Assembly (NCBI RefSeq): GCF_003050865.1
Contig: NZ_QAOK01000006.1
Location: forward strand, 78,100-142,099
Reading direction: 5' to 3'
Source of the DNA: Nitrosospira multiformis
Lineage (GTDB): Bacteria > Pseudomonadota > Gammaproteobacteria > Burkholderiales > Nitrosomonadaceae
Length of the DNA stretch: 64,000 nt
Below are positions 28,355 to 37,073 of this stretch, piece by piece (the stretch's first letter is position 1; each line of letters starts with the position of its first letter). A model generated the notes under the pieces. The model ran no database searches. It was given only the letters and a program-made list of their open reading frames with translations, and was not told the DNA's origin. The position numbers and the translations under genes are program-made.

Positions 28355-31300
28355 CTATCTTTCATACGCCAGGACAGGCGCCAGCCACGTCTCCGTTTCT
28401 TCCAGTGTCCAGTCCTTGCGCCTGGCGTAATCCTCCACCTGATCCTTGCCGATCTTGCCGACTGCGAAATACCTGGCTTCCGGGTGGGAAAAGTAAAAGC
28501 CTGATACTGCGGCCGTGGGTACCATGGCAAAGGATTCAGTCACGATGATGCCTGCATTTTCAGGCGCGTTCAGCATTTCAAACAAGGGGCCCTTCTCGGT
28601 ATGATCCGGACAGGCCGGGTAGCCCGGCGCGGGGCGAATTCCCTGGTATTCTTCCGCGACCAGTTGCTCATTGCTCAGGTTTTCATCCTGGACAAAGCCC
28701 CAGAATTCACGCCGTATCCGCCAGTGCATGTGCTCCGCAAAAGCTTCCGCCAGACGATCCGCCAGCGCTTTCAGGATAATTGCGCTGTAATCGTCATGCG
28801 CCTCCTCGAACACCTTTAACTTTGCCTCGATGCCCATTCCCGCGGTCACCGCGAATGCGCCAATGGTGTCGGCAATGCCGCTTTCCCTGGGAGCAATGAA
28901 ATCGGCCAGGCACAGGTTGGGCTTGCCGTCCGGTTTCATGGTTTGCTGGCGCAGGTTGTGGAAGGTCATCGCTACCCGCTGGCGGGTTTTGTCCGCATAG
29001 ATTTCGATATCATCGCTGTTGACCGTATTAGCGGAAAACAGGCCGAATACGGCATTTGCTGCAAGCCACTTCTGCTCCACGATCTTTTTCAGCATCATCT
29101 GCGCATCACGGTAGAGATTGCTGGCTGCCTCACCAACCACTTCATCTTCCAGGATGGCGGGGAAACGCCCCGACAGTTCCCATGCCTGGAAGAACGGTGT
29201 CCAGTCTATGAAGGGCACGATTTTTTCCAGGGGATAATTTCGCAAGGATCTGACACCGGTAAACCCTGGTGAAGGTGGAGTGTATGTTTCCCAATCGGTC
29301 TTGAACGCATTCTTCCGCGCGTCCGCGATCGACAGCAACGGCGCCGGTCCTTTCTTGTTCTTATGCTGCGCCCGCACTCTCTCGTACTCGACCTGGATTT
29401 TTTGAATATAGTCTGTCCGTAAATCCTCCGACAGCAGATTACTGCACACGCCGACCGCGCGGCTTGCATCCGGCACCCATACCGTAACCCCGCTGTATTT
29501 GGGCGCCACCTTCACAGCGGTATGTACCCGTGAAGTCGTCGCGCCGCCGATCAACAAGGGGATGGTAAAGCCTTCCCGCTCCATCTCCTTGGCTACGTGC
29601 GCCATTTCTTCCAGGGAGGGCGTAATCAGGCCGGACAAGCCGATCATGTCGGCATTTTCGCGTCTGGCAGTCTCCAGAATCTTGGCACTGGGGACCATCA
29701 CCCCCATGTTCACCACTTCATAATTGTTGCACTGAAGCACCACGGTGACGATATTTTTGCCAATGTCATGCACATCGCCCTTGACGGTGGCAATGACGAT
29801 CTTGCCCTTGGGTTTGGAATCGCCCAGCAGCTTCTTTTCCGCCTCGATGAACGGCAGCAGGTGCGCTACCGCCTGTTTCATCACGCGCGCAGATTTCACC
29901 ACCTGGGGCAGGAACATCTTGCCTGATCCGAACAGATCACCGACGACGCTCATGCCGTTCATCAGGGGACCCTCGATCACCTGGATTGGACGTCCGCCCT
30001 GCGCGGCTATTTCCTGCCGGACTGCCTCGGTGTCTTCCACGATATAGGTGGTAATCCCCCTGACCAGGGCATGCGTCAGCCGCTCCTGTAGCGTACCGTT
30101 CCGCCACGCAAGGTCTTCGGTGCTTTCCTTGCTTTGCCCCTTGAAGCTCTCGGCAAATTCCACCAGGCGCTCGGTGGGGGTAGCCTCTCCATCTTCCGGG
30201 AGGGCACGGTTGAGCAGCACATCCTCGACCCGTTCCAGCAGGTCCTTGGGAATATCGGAATAAACACCGAGCTGCCCGGCGTTCACGATGCCCATCGTCA
30301 TCCCGGCACGAACGGCATGGTAGAGGAAGGCAGTGTGGATCGCTTCCCGCACGGGCTCATTACCGCGGAAGGAGAAGGAAACATTCGAAACGCCGCCGCT
30401 CACCTTCGCATACGGCAGCTTTTCCTTGATGGCGCGGGTCGCTTCGATAAAATCCACGCCGTAATTATTGTGTTCTTCTATCCCGGTAGCGATTGCAAAG
30501 ATATTCGGATCAAAGATGATGTCCTCAGGGGGGAAACCAACCTGATCAACGAGAATGCGGTAGCAGCGCGCGCAAATCTCCACCTTGCGCGCCAGGGTGT
30601 CCGCCTGCCCGGTCTCGTCGAACGCCATCACGATAACCGCAGCGCCATAACGCCGCGCGAGTTTCGCATGTTCGATGAATTCGGCTTCACCTTCCTTGAG
30701 GCTGATGGAGTTGATGATAGGCTTGCCTTGCACGCACTTCAGCCCGGCTTCAATGACCGACCACTTGCTGGAATCGATCATGATCGGCACACGGCTGATA
30801 TCCGGCTCCGCAGCGACGAGATTCAGGAAAGTAACCATCGCCTTCTGCGAATCGAGCATCGCCTCGTCCATGTTGATGTCGATGATCTGCGCCCCATTCT
30901 CGACCTGGCTGCGTCCGACGCTAAGTGCTTCCGCATAGTTGTTGCCGAGTATCAGGCGGGCAAAGGCTTTCGAACCGGTGACGTTGGTCCGCTCCCCGAC
31001 GTTTACAAACAGGGAGTCATCACCGATGTTGAGCGGTTCAAGACCGGAAAGACGAAGTTTCTTTGGAACATCCGGCACGGCCCGAGGCGGGATACTCCCT
31101 ACGGCGTCTGCGATCGCCTTGATATGGGCAGGCGTGGTGCCGCAGCACCCGCCGACGATATTCACAAAACCGGATTGCGCATACCCCTTGATCAACCCTG
31201 CAGTATATTCCGGGGATTCGTCATAGCCCGTCTCCGCCAGCGGATTGGGCAAGCCCGCGTTGGGGTGAGCACTCACATACACGCCTGCGACCCTGGAAAG

Positions 31301-32137
31301 CTCCTCGACGTAGGGGCGCATCAGCTCCGCCCCCAGGGCGCAGTTGAGCCCTACGGACAACGGACGGGCATGAGATACGGAGTTCCAGAATGCTTCCGGC
31401 GTCTGGCCGGAAAGCGTGCGTCCCGAAGCATCCGTTATCGTGGCCGAAATCATGATGGGAACACGCACCTGATGCGTTTCGAAATACCGGTCTATGGCAA
31501 ACAGTGCCGCTTTCGCATTGAGGGTATCGAATATGGTTTCCACCAGCAGAATATCAGCTCCGCCGTCGAGCAGGCCGCGAATGGATTCGGAATAATCCTC
31601 CACCAGCTGGTCGAATGTGATGCCGCGGAAGCCGGGGTCGTTCACGTCGGGAGAAATCGAAGCGGTTTTGGTGGTCGGCCCCAGCACGCCCGCGACAAAG
31701 CGCGGCTTCTCGGGCGTCTTTGCTTCCATCGCTTGGGCTGCTTCCTTTGCCAGCCTGGCCCCGACAAAGTTGAGCTCATACACCAAGTCCTGCATGTGGT
31801 AGTCGCTCATCGAGGCCGCGGTGGAATTGAAAGTGTTGGTTTCGACGATGTCTGCGCCCGCCTGCAGATAGGATTCATGAATGGAACGGATCACCTGCGG
31901 CTGAGTGAGCGTCAGGAGATCGTTGTTACCTCGGAGATCATGCGGAAAATCGGCAAAGCGCTCCCCGCGATAGTCCTTTTCGCCAAGCTTGTGGCTCTGG
32001 ATCATGGTGCCCATCGCACCGTCGAGCAGCAGGATGCGGCGGGCCAGCAGGTCTTCCAGTAATTTGATTCGAGGGTGTTCGTTCATGGCAATACCAGGAT
32101 TCAGGTGGAGCCTGGATTCTACCATGCCCTTATCCAC
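28355..32137 (-). CDS. metH: Cobalamin-dependent methionine synthase MetH
   Basis: Transfers a methyl group from methyl-THF through B12 to homocysteine. The product has 1260 residues in the full four-module layout: homocysteine domain with zinc ligands ([25 protein letters not shown]), pterin domain ([16 protein letters not shown]), B12 domain with the histidine motif [12 protein letters not shown], and a C-terminal reactivation domain ending in [11 protein letters not shown] and the [16 protein letters not shown] segment. GTG at 32137 has GGAGG 6 bases upstream; ATG at 32086 starts the conserved part. No B12 riboswitch is visible upstream. It supplies methionine to SAM synthetases such as the odd one at 42582. 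Confidence 0.95.
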   Translation of the reverse strand: MDKGMVESRLHLNPGIAMNEHPRIKLLEDLLARRILLLDGAMGTMIQSHKLGEKDYRGERFADFPHDLRGNNDLLTLTQPQVIRSIHESYLQAGADIVETNTFNSTAASMSDYHMQDLVYELNFVGARLAKEAAQAMEAKTPEKPRFVAGVLGPTTKTASISPDVNDPGFRGITFDQLVEDYSESIRGLLDGGADILLVETIFDTLNAKAALFAIDRYFETHQVRVPIMISATITDASGRTLSGQTPEAFWNSVSHARPLSVGLNCALGAELMRPYVEELSRVAGVYVSAHPNAGLPNPLAETGYDESPEYTAGLIKGYAQSGFVNIVGGCCGTTPAHIKAIADAVGSIPPRAVPDVPKKLRLSGLEPLNIGDDSLFVNVGERTNVTGSKAFARLILGNNYAEALSVGRSQVENGAQIIDINMDEAMLDSQKAMVTFLNLVAAEPDISRVPIMIDSSKWSVIEAGLKCVQGKPIINSISLKEGEAEFIEHAKLARRYGAAVIVMAFDETGQADTLARKVEICARCYRILVDQVGFPPEDIIFDPNIFAIATGIEEHNNYGVDFIEATRAIKEKLPYAKVSGGVSNVSFSFRGNEPVREAIHTAFLYHAVRAGMTMGIVNAGQLGVYSDIPKDLLERVEDVLLNRALPEDGEATPTERLVEFAESFKGQSKESTEDLAWRNGTLQERLTHALVRGITTYIVEDTEAVRQEIAAQGGRPIQVIEGPLMNGMSVVGDLFGSGKMFLPQVVKSARVMKQAVAHLLPFIEAEKKLLGDSKPKGKIVIATVKGDVHDIGKNIVTVVLQCNNYEVVNMGVMVPSAKILETARRENADMIGLSGLITPSLEEMAHVAKEMEREGFTIPLLIGGATTSRVHTAVKVAPKYSGVTVWVPDASRAVGVCSNLLSEDLRTDYIQKIQVEYERVRAQHKNKKGPAPLLSIADARKNAFKTDWETYTPPSPGFTGVRSLRNYPLEKIVPFIDWTPFFQAWELSGRFPAILEDEVVGEAASNLYRDAQMMLKKIVEQKWLAANAVFGLFSANTVNSDDIEIYADKTRQRVAMTFHNLRQQTMKPDGKPNLCLADFIAPRESGIADTIGAFAVTAGMGIEAKLKVFEEAHDDYSAIILKALADRLAEAFAEHMHWRIRREFWGFVQDENLSNEQLVAEEYQGIRPAPGYPACPDHTEKGPLFEMLNAPENAGIIVTESFAMVPTAAVSGFYFSHPEARYFAVGKIGKDQVEDYARRKDWTLEETETWLAPVLAYER

Positions 32138-32261
32138 AGATTCCCTCCGGTTGGCTCACAAGCGACCCGCTGAGAAGCTTCTCTTGATAGCGTCAATGGC
32201 AGTTTCTGTCTGGATGAGGCGGGGCAAGATTGATTCGGATATCCAAAATCAGCAAGGGTAA

Positions 32262-32277
32262 GCCAAAAAATTTTGGC
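32262..32277. promoter_or_regulatory. Palindrome overlapping the sigma-54-like promoter
   Basis: GCCAAAAAATTTTGGC: 7-base arms around a 2-base centre. It overlaps the -24 element at 32273, so a protein bound here could block the promoter. It lies in the 419-base gap 32138-32556 between metH and the HTH gene. Confidence 0.35.
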
Positions 32278-32289
32278 ATAACAATTGCT
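32273..32289 (+). promoter_or_regulatory. Candidate sigma-54 (-24/-12) promoter
   Basis: TTGGCATAACAATTGCT matches TGGCAC-N5-TTGC well, with GG and GC exactly 10 bases apart. It points toward the HTH-nuclease pair but lies about 270 bases before its start, so the leader would be long. No AAA+ activator gene is in the window. rpoN itself is at 10241. Confidence 0.45.
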
Positions 32290-32432
32290 CTGCTCATTTT
32301 ACTTCTCCTTTCTCTCATGTTAGAAAGGCTAACTCTTAATCAAGAGACCCTGTCCTACATCATGTTTTTTAGCGAGAGGTATACCATCTGCTAAGAATTT
32401 TTGTAGCAACAGTGGAACAGACTGGAGGAAGA

Positions 32433-32446
32433 TTTTCAGCTGAAAA
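32433..32446. promoter_or_regulatory. 14-base perfect palindrome upstream of the HTH gene
   Basis: TTTTCAGCTGAAAA, 110 bases before the start of the HTH gene. A perfect palindrome in this position is a natural candidate for an autoregulatory operator of that protein. No further test is possible from one copy. Confidence 0.35.
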
Positions 32447-32556
32447 ATGGCGACAAAAAAACGGATGTGCAAGATGACCCATTGCTGTCATATTTAACTC
32501 ATCTCTACATTGTGTATGGATGATCGTAAGCCGGCAAAACTACTTCATACTGGTTA

Positions 32557-32877
32557 ATGACACACAAAGAGTATTCTCAAGGCACCGACAATGTGCTGGC
32601 CGATCCAGGCTTTGACGATGCGGAAGAGCTGCCTGCGAAGACGCTCCTCGCGGTCAAACTGAACGAACTGATCGACAAGCGGGGCTTAAGTCAGACTGAG
32701 TCGGCTCGCCTCACCGACATGACGCAACCGAAAGTGCCCCAGATTCGGCGCTACAAACTACGGAACATCTCGCTCGAACGCTTGATGCAGGCGTTGATGT
32801 CGCTCGACCAGCATGTTGAGGCCGTTGTTCGCCCTGCACGCCGTCCGCATGGGGCTGCCATTAAGGTGACCGCATAA
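32557..32877 (+). CDS. XRE-family HTH protein, HigA-like antitoxin type
   Basis: A 106-residue DNA-binding protein of the HTH_37/HigA-like group usually found as antitoxin of a HigB/Gp49-like toxin. ELPAKTLLAVKLNELIDKRG leads into the helix-turn-helix LSQTESARLTDMTQPKVPQI and the typical KLRNISLERLMQAL tail with VEAVVRPARR. No toxin gene is present on either side, so it looks like an orphan. Its TAA overlaps the next ATG by one base (TAATG), coupling it to the nuclease gene. Confidence 0.75.
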   Translation: MTHKEYSQGTDNVLADPGFDDAEELPAKTLLAVKLNELIDKRGLSQTESARLTDMTQPKVPQIRRYKLRNISLERLMQALMSLDQHVEAVVRPARRPHGAAIKVTA

Positions 32878-33560
32878 TGCGACGAGACAGAATAGCTGAG
32901 CTGAGCCGGTTAGCAACTGGTCTGGCTGTCTATATCTTATGCAGCTGTTTCGCTCAAGCTGAAATATTAAGCGGTCGGGTCGTCAAGATCGCCGATGGCG
33001 ATACCCTGACAGTTCTCGATAAATCAAACCGGCAGCACAAGATAAGACTCATAGGCATCGATGCGCCTGAACGCAAGCAGCCCTTTGGCACCGTATCCCG
33101 GCAAAACCTGGCTGATCTGGTATTTGGCAAGGAAGTTGCCGTGGAGTGGCACAAGCAAGACCGCTATCAGCGTGTTTTGGGAAAAGTGCTGCTGAATGGA
33201 CAGGACGTCAACCTTAAGCAGATCAAGGCGGGGCTGGCATGGCATTACACACAGTATGACAAAGATCTGCGGCTGGCTGATAAGCGGCTTTATGCCGAGG
33301 CTCAAAAAGCAGCCGATCTCAAGGGCATTGGACTGTGGAGTGATCCGTCGCCTGTCGCACCGTGGGATTTCAGGCATAACAAGCCTGCACCGGCAGTCGC
33401 AGACGAAGGATGCGAGATCAGGCTTCCTGGATTCCGGTACAAGATCGACCCAGTCATTTGCGGGATTTGTCGGAATGCCCTCAAGTCTGTCTCCACCCTG
33501 CCCGGATTCATGGAGCTTGTGCGTCTTGCAACTCGTCCCGGTTCCGATGAGGCCAATTGA
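32877..33560 (+). CDS. Secreted thermonuclease-family (SNase-like) nuclease
   Basis: Probable exported nuclease. It has an N-terminal signal (LATGLAVYILCSCFAQAEI) and a staphylococcal-nuclease fold with VVKIADGDTLTVLD, the catalytic IRLIGIDAPERKQPFG (Arg and Glu), and DRYQRVLGKVLLNGQDVN with the second Arg. KGIGLWSDPSPVAPWDFR is also typical. The last 60 residues, with a CGIC pair, are not recognised. It is translated together with the antitoxin-like HTH gene. The 112 bases after it hold nothing clear. Confidence 0.8.
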   Translation: MRRDRIAELSRLATGLAVYILCSCFAQAEILSGRVVKIADGDTLTVLDKSNRQHKIRLIGIDAPERKQPFGTVSRQNLADLVFGKEVAVEWHKQDRYQRVLGKVLLNGQDVNLKQIKAGLAWHYTQYDKDLRLADKRLYAEAQKAADLKGIGLWSDPSPVAPWDFRHNKPAPAVADEGCEIRLPGFRYKIDPVICGICRNALKSVSTLPGFMELVRLATRPGSDEAN

Positions 33561-33672
33561 ATCGAATATCGGGAGACTGAACATTAATCTATGCGCGGAC
33601 GTTTTGAGCAATCCGGAACGCGGCGGTATTTAGTCTCCCCACTCCTATTCTCACCCGCTTGCCTTGGCCATT

Positions 33673-34119
33673 TCAATGGCCTCGGCCCACGTGTTGCCTC
33701 AGGCAATCAATTATCCGTTGTTTGTTATTGGCATTCGCCACACGTACTGCAAGCAGCAGGCCAGCCTGCGCATGTGGCACTTTGTTCGCACCTTTGTCTT
33801 CCCCCGGCAAGCTACCTGCTGCGGCTGAGCCGGTATAACCGCCCAGGGCAGCTACTGCGCCTGCCGGTCCTTCAACCACCGTGCTGGCAATACCTGCCGC
33901 AATGCCTCGGGAGCCTGCGCCAGTAGCCGTCCCTTTTGCCGCCCCTTTTGCACCACCTTGGCCGTTGGTTCTAGCCGCATCACGATCCGAATCGAGAGCA
34001 CCTGGCTGATTGTCAAATAAAATGAAAATATCATTCTCATTTACAGAATCAACCAGTGACGCTGCTGCTGCCCTGGCCTCATCGCCTGTTTCAAATCTTC
34101 CTGTGATAATGTCTTCCAT
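33673..34119 (-). CDS. Hypothetical Gly/Ala-rich stress-type protein
   Basis: A 148-residue protein without a signal peptide. Residues 1-40 (MEDIITGRFETGDEARAAAA, then a segment with SVNENDIFILFDNQPG) look like a small ferredoxin-type fold as in DUF1269 or 17M-like stress proteins. A glycine/alanine-rich, possibly membrane-inserting middle follows (GSRGIAAGIASTVVEGPAGA). The end (AGLLLAVRVANANNKQRIID) would complete the fold. AGGAGAG lies 5 bases before the ATG, so translation is credible. No specific function can be given. Confidence 0.65.
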   Translation of the reverse strand: MEDIITGRFETGDEARAAAASLVDSVNENDIFILFDNQPGALDSDRDAARTNGQGGAKGAAKGTATGAGSRGIAAGIASTVVEGPAGAVAALGGYTGSAAAGSLPGEDKGANKVPHAQAGLLLAVRVANANNKQRIIDCLRQHVGRGH

Positions 34120-34725
34120 AAATCTCTCCTGAAAATGATGGATTAACGATCCCAGTCTTCGTCAAGTACTTCATTCCTGAGCCAGTCTTGCCGATTGCCT
34201 GGCTTGGATTACAGAAGTTATTCTAAGAACGACAGTTATCCCGATCTGTTCGGTAACTCACCCCGGAGAGAATATATTTTTCCTAACTTGATCAGGCCTG
34301 GGCAGAATCTTTAGGATAATCTCCTTAAATTAAGCTCCAGCCCTAGTGTGAACTTCAAGTAATAAGTCCAATCAAGAGGGGTCACTGCAGTTTGTGATGA
34401 ATTTTGTCCATGAGCTACGCAGTTGCAAGCATACGACCCATCATTTAATCCGCGCGGGGGGAATAACAATTGGAAAAGGACCAAAGCACGATGACTTCCC
34501 TTCAGAACCCCTTCCCGAAGGTAGAGGCCTTCTTATCTGCGCTTCACGAGCAGACTTTCTTTAAGGACGAGTCAACGCGCTTAACCACATGAAGCAGGTC
34601 CAACGGAGATAACCATTCCCCTGATAAGGCAGGAAAAAACAGGATTTTTTCACACATAAGAAAAATGCTATTTGCTCTAAATTGGCCGTACGAACGATGC
34701 GCAACGGCTAAAAGGAGCGGATAGC
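34120..34725. other. Gene-poor stretch
   Basis: About 600 bases with no convincing long gene. It contains the short frame at 34491-34592 listed separately. No tRNA, known riboswitch or clear terminator was recognised. Confidence 0.4.
34491..34592 (+). CDS. Possible 33-residue ORF or gene remnant
   Basis: ATG at 34491 follows AAGGA by 9 bases and encodes MTSLQNPFPKVEAFLSALHE and 13 more residues before TGA. The amphipathic sequence looks protein-like, but it is too short to place. It may be the start of a truncated gene. Confidence 0.25.
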   Translation: MTSLQNPFPKVEAFLSALHEQTFFKDESTRLTT

Positions 34726-34998
34726 ATGGACAGAGATGACGAGGCATGGCGTTCACTTTGGACGCTTGAAATGATTTCCCGAACGGCAATGCATCAATCT
34801 AGTGTCACAGCCCGATTGACACGCTCGCCAAATAATCCAAAGATAGATCGTACCTCGCTTGAAAATAAGGACAGCCTGGATCCGTCACGCTGGGATCTGG
34901 GTGACATTTCCAAGCAACTAATGACGCTGTGGTTGGAAGGAAGTTTCGAGCGCATGAAGGACCCATCTATCCAAACGTCTCGTGACTCCACTATCTAG
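34726..34998 (+). CDS. Small hypothetical protein
   Basis: A 90-residue hydrophilic protein (MDRDDEAWRSLWTLEMISRT at the N-terminus; a central segment rich in charged residues; WDLGDISKQLMTLWLEGSFE near the C-terminus). AAAGGAG lies 8 bases before the ATG. No family is recognised, and no signal peptide or membrane segment is seen. It might be a regulatory or stress protein of the accessory region. Confidence 0.45.
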   Translation: MDRDDEAWRSLWTLEMISRTAMHQSSVTARLTRSPNNPKIDRTSLENKDSLDPSRWDLGDISKQLMTLWLEGSFERMKDPSIQTSRDSTI

Positions 34999-35052
34999 GG
35001 ATGGGGATGTGGCCCCGGAGGCCCACATCCCAACCAAGTCCCCTACTGCAGT

Positions 35053-35484
35053 TCAGTACCCGCCTGACCCCCCTCCAGAGCCGCCAGACCCTGATGTTCC
35101 ACCGCCACCTGTCCCTCCTCCCGAGCCTCCTGTTCCTGATGTTCCACCGACGCTGCCCGCCCCCGATGTTCCACCAGACCCGCCCATCCCAGCTGTTCCA
35201 CCGGACCCGCCTGTCCCAGCTGTTCCGCCCGAGCCGCGTATCCCCGACGTTCCGGAACTTCCAGACCCCGACATTCCCGAGCTACCTGATCCCATTGATG
35301 AGTCCGCTCCCGCCCCGGTGCCTTGGCCGGACATTACCCCACTAGCTCCTGTGCCTTGACCGGACATGGCCCCGCCACCTCCTGTGCCACTGGTCTGGGC
35401 GTAAGCCAAGCTAGCTACTCCAGATATCAGGCCGGCAAGCAGGATGGAACGGGTAGTGTTTTTTAAAAGGAAGATATATTTCAT
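35053..35484 (-). CDS. Secreted glycine/serine-rich low-complexity protein
   Basis: A 143-residue protein with a clear signal peptide (ILLAGLISGVASLAYAQ). It is followed by about 110 residues of almost pure Gly, Ser, Thr and Ala in GSGG-type tandem units (GGSGGTAGTGGSGGT, then GTSGAGSVGGTSG), ending SGGGSGGY. AAGGAG lies 5 bases before the ATG. Such sequences are flexible and may serve as a matrix, a coat or an export spacer. The opposite strand reads as an open proline-rich frame only because of the repeat composition. Confidence 0.65.
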   Translation of the reverse strand: MKYIFLLKNTTRSILLAGLISGVASLAYAQTSGTGGGGAMSGQGTGASGVMSGQGTGAGADSSMGSGSSGMSGSGSSGTSGIRGSGGTAGTGGSGGTAGMGGSGGTSGAGSVGGTSGTGGSGGGTGGGGTSGSGGSGGGSGGY

Positions 35485-35984
35485 GATTGCTCCTTCATCT
35501 CAAATCGGCGAAATTGCTGGATTGAAATAATAGACTTATGCCCAACTCGTTCCGTACGGTGGCACGCATAGCTTTATGGCTTGCCCAGGCAAGCTTTAGG
35601 AAAATACGGGAGCACGCCTCAGGGGGGAAATGCAGGAAGAACTTTGAAGTGCGTGCCTTGATCGGTACACGGATCTTAAGACCCAATGCTCGAACGCCTG
35701 ACCATCACGCCCGCTGAGCTGCGCAGATGATCAAGGCGGCCGTTGCTGAGGGTCACTATGCCTCGGCGAGGGGATCGTCGAGCGCGCGAAGAAATTATTG
35801 GCTGCACGCAAGCGCCCTCGCGGGAGCCCTCCACTCCCTCGCACAGCAAGCAGTACGAGATTCAGTGCAGGGGGTAAGACATAAAATCCCATAAAATCCG
35901 GGGTAGCATCCTAAAAGGATGGAACTGGAGAGCTATCATTGCTGTCGATAGAAGCGCGACCAGTCTGCGATAGCGAGTAACCAT
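35485..35984. other. Gene-poor gap with an antitoxin remnant
   Basis: A 500-base gap between the Gly-rich gene and topoisomerase IB. Apart from the ParD-like remnant at 35686 I see nothing I can support. Confidence 0.4.
35686..35770 (+). pseudogene. Decayed ParD/CopG-type antitoxin
   Basis: The start reads MLERLTIT-PAEL, then needs a one-base shift to continue MIKAAVAEGHYASA, which together match the N-terminal two thirds of ParD-type antitoxins. A codon seems lost after TIT, one G is missing near 35723, and the reading is lost again after YASA. No partner toxin remains. The length of the remnant beyond 35770 is uncertain. Confidence 0.55.
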
Positions 35985-37070
35985 ATGTCTTTCTTTCCGG
36001 ATAAAGAGGAGTTGCGACCGCAGGCAATGGAAATTCTGGCGGCGCAAGCGGCGGCCGCGGGGCTGATCTATGTCTCCGGCGATGAGCCCGGGATCAGAAG
36101 GTTAGCCTCCGGCGAGGGATTTCGTTATATCGGTCCGGATGAAAAGCCCTTGAGTGATAAGGACGAGCTTGAGCGCATTGCCCGGCTCGCCATTCCTCCC
36201 GCTTATACCGACGTCTGGATTTGTCCTCATCCCCTGGGCCACTTGCAGGCCACGGGACTGGATGCGCGCAGCCGCAAGCAGTACCGCTACCATTCCGATT
36301 GGCGCGCGGTACGAGACAGCATCAAATTTGACCGGATGGTGGAATTCGGTGAAGCTCTGCCCCAACTGCGCGAGCGTGTACACCTTGATCTGAAAAAACG
36401 AGGCTTGCCGCAAAAAAAGGTTGTTGCTGCAATAGTGAAACTGCTTGATACGACGCAGGTGCGCATCGGTAACCTGTCTTACGCGCGCGATAACCACAGT
36501 TTCGGACTTACAACCCTGCGCAAGCGACATCTTGCCTTCATCAACCCCAGACGCGCATTATTGAAATTCCGGGGCAAGAGCGGGGTCGAGCACGAAGTCA
36601 CGATCGGTGACAGGCGCATCGTCAGCATTATCCGGACTTGCCGGGAGCTGAGGGGCCAGCATCTTTTCCAGTATCTGGATGAGAGCGGCCAGCGGCGGCC
36701 GGTCGGAGCAGAGCAGGTAAACGCCTACCTCCACGAAGTCATGGAAGCCGAGTTTACGGCGAAGGATTTCCGAACATGGAGCGGAACCTTGCGGGCGTTC
36801 GAGATCATGCTCAATACGCCGTTGCCTGAATTTCCGACCAAGCGCGCACTCAAGGCCAGCATTGTCGCGGCGATACGGCAAGTCGCGGAAGATCTGCGCA
36901 ATACCCCTGCCGTCTGCCGGAAATCCTACATCAATCCGGCGGTGTTTTCTGCCTGGCAGAAAGGCGATCTTCATCGCTGCGTGCAAGAACTGGAAGAAGC
37001 AGCACATCCCGCGCATGACCCGCTCGAGTCTGCCGTGCTGTCTTTTCTGCGGAAACAAAAGACCGAATAA
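35985..37070 (+). CDS. DNA topoisomerase IB (poxvirus-like)
   Basis: Relaxes supercoils through a 3'-phosphotyrosyl intermediate. The product has 361 residues. IPPAYTDVWICPHPLGHLQA and GLDARSRKQYRYHSDW are the N-terminal signatures. Catalytic residues lie in VRIGNLSYARDNHSFGLTTL, FRGKSGVEHEV and the terminal CRKSYINP, with the nucleophile at about Tyr315. The family is scattered among bacteria and often moves by transfer. It converges on the flavoprotein gene 3 bases downstream. Confidence 0.93.
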   Translation: MSFFPDKEELRPQAMEILAAQAAAAGLIYVSGDEPGIRRLASGEGFRYIGPDEKPLSDKDELERIARLAIPPAYTDVWICPHPLGHLQATGLDARSRKQYRYHSDWRAVRDSIKFDRMVEFGEALPQLRERVHLDLKKRGLPQKKVVAAIVKLLDTTQVRIGNLSYARDNHSFGLTTLRKRHLAFINPRRALLKFRGKSGVEHEVTIGDRRIVSIIRTCRELRGQHLFQYLDESGQRRPVGAEQVNAYLHEVMEAEFTAKDFRTWSGTLRAFEIMLNTPLPEFPTKRALKASIVAAIRQVAEDLRNTPAVCRKSYINPAVFSAWQKGDLHRCVQELEEAAHPAHDPLESAVLSFLRKQKTE

Positions 37071-37073
37071 AAC

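Noticed and set aside
30134..32062. Forward open frame of 642 codons over metH
   Set aside because: Long only because of metH codon bias; metH is certain.
32138..32300. Possible cobalamin riboswitch upstream of metH
   Set aside because: No B12-box-like sequence or matching stems could be found on the minus strand.
34982..35359. Forward proline-rich frame
   Set aside because: Mirror image of the glycine-rich repeat gene; lacks a ribosome-binding site and a signal peptide.
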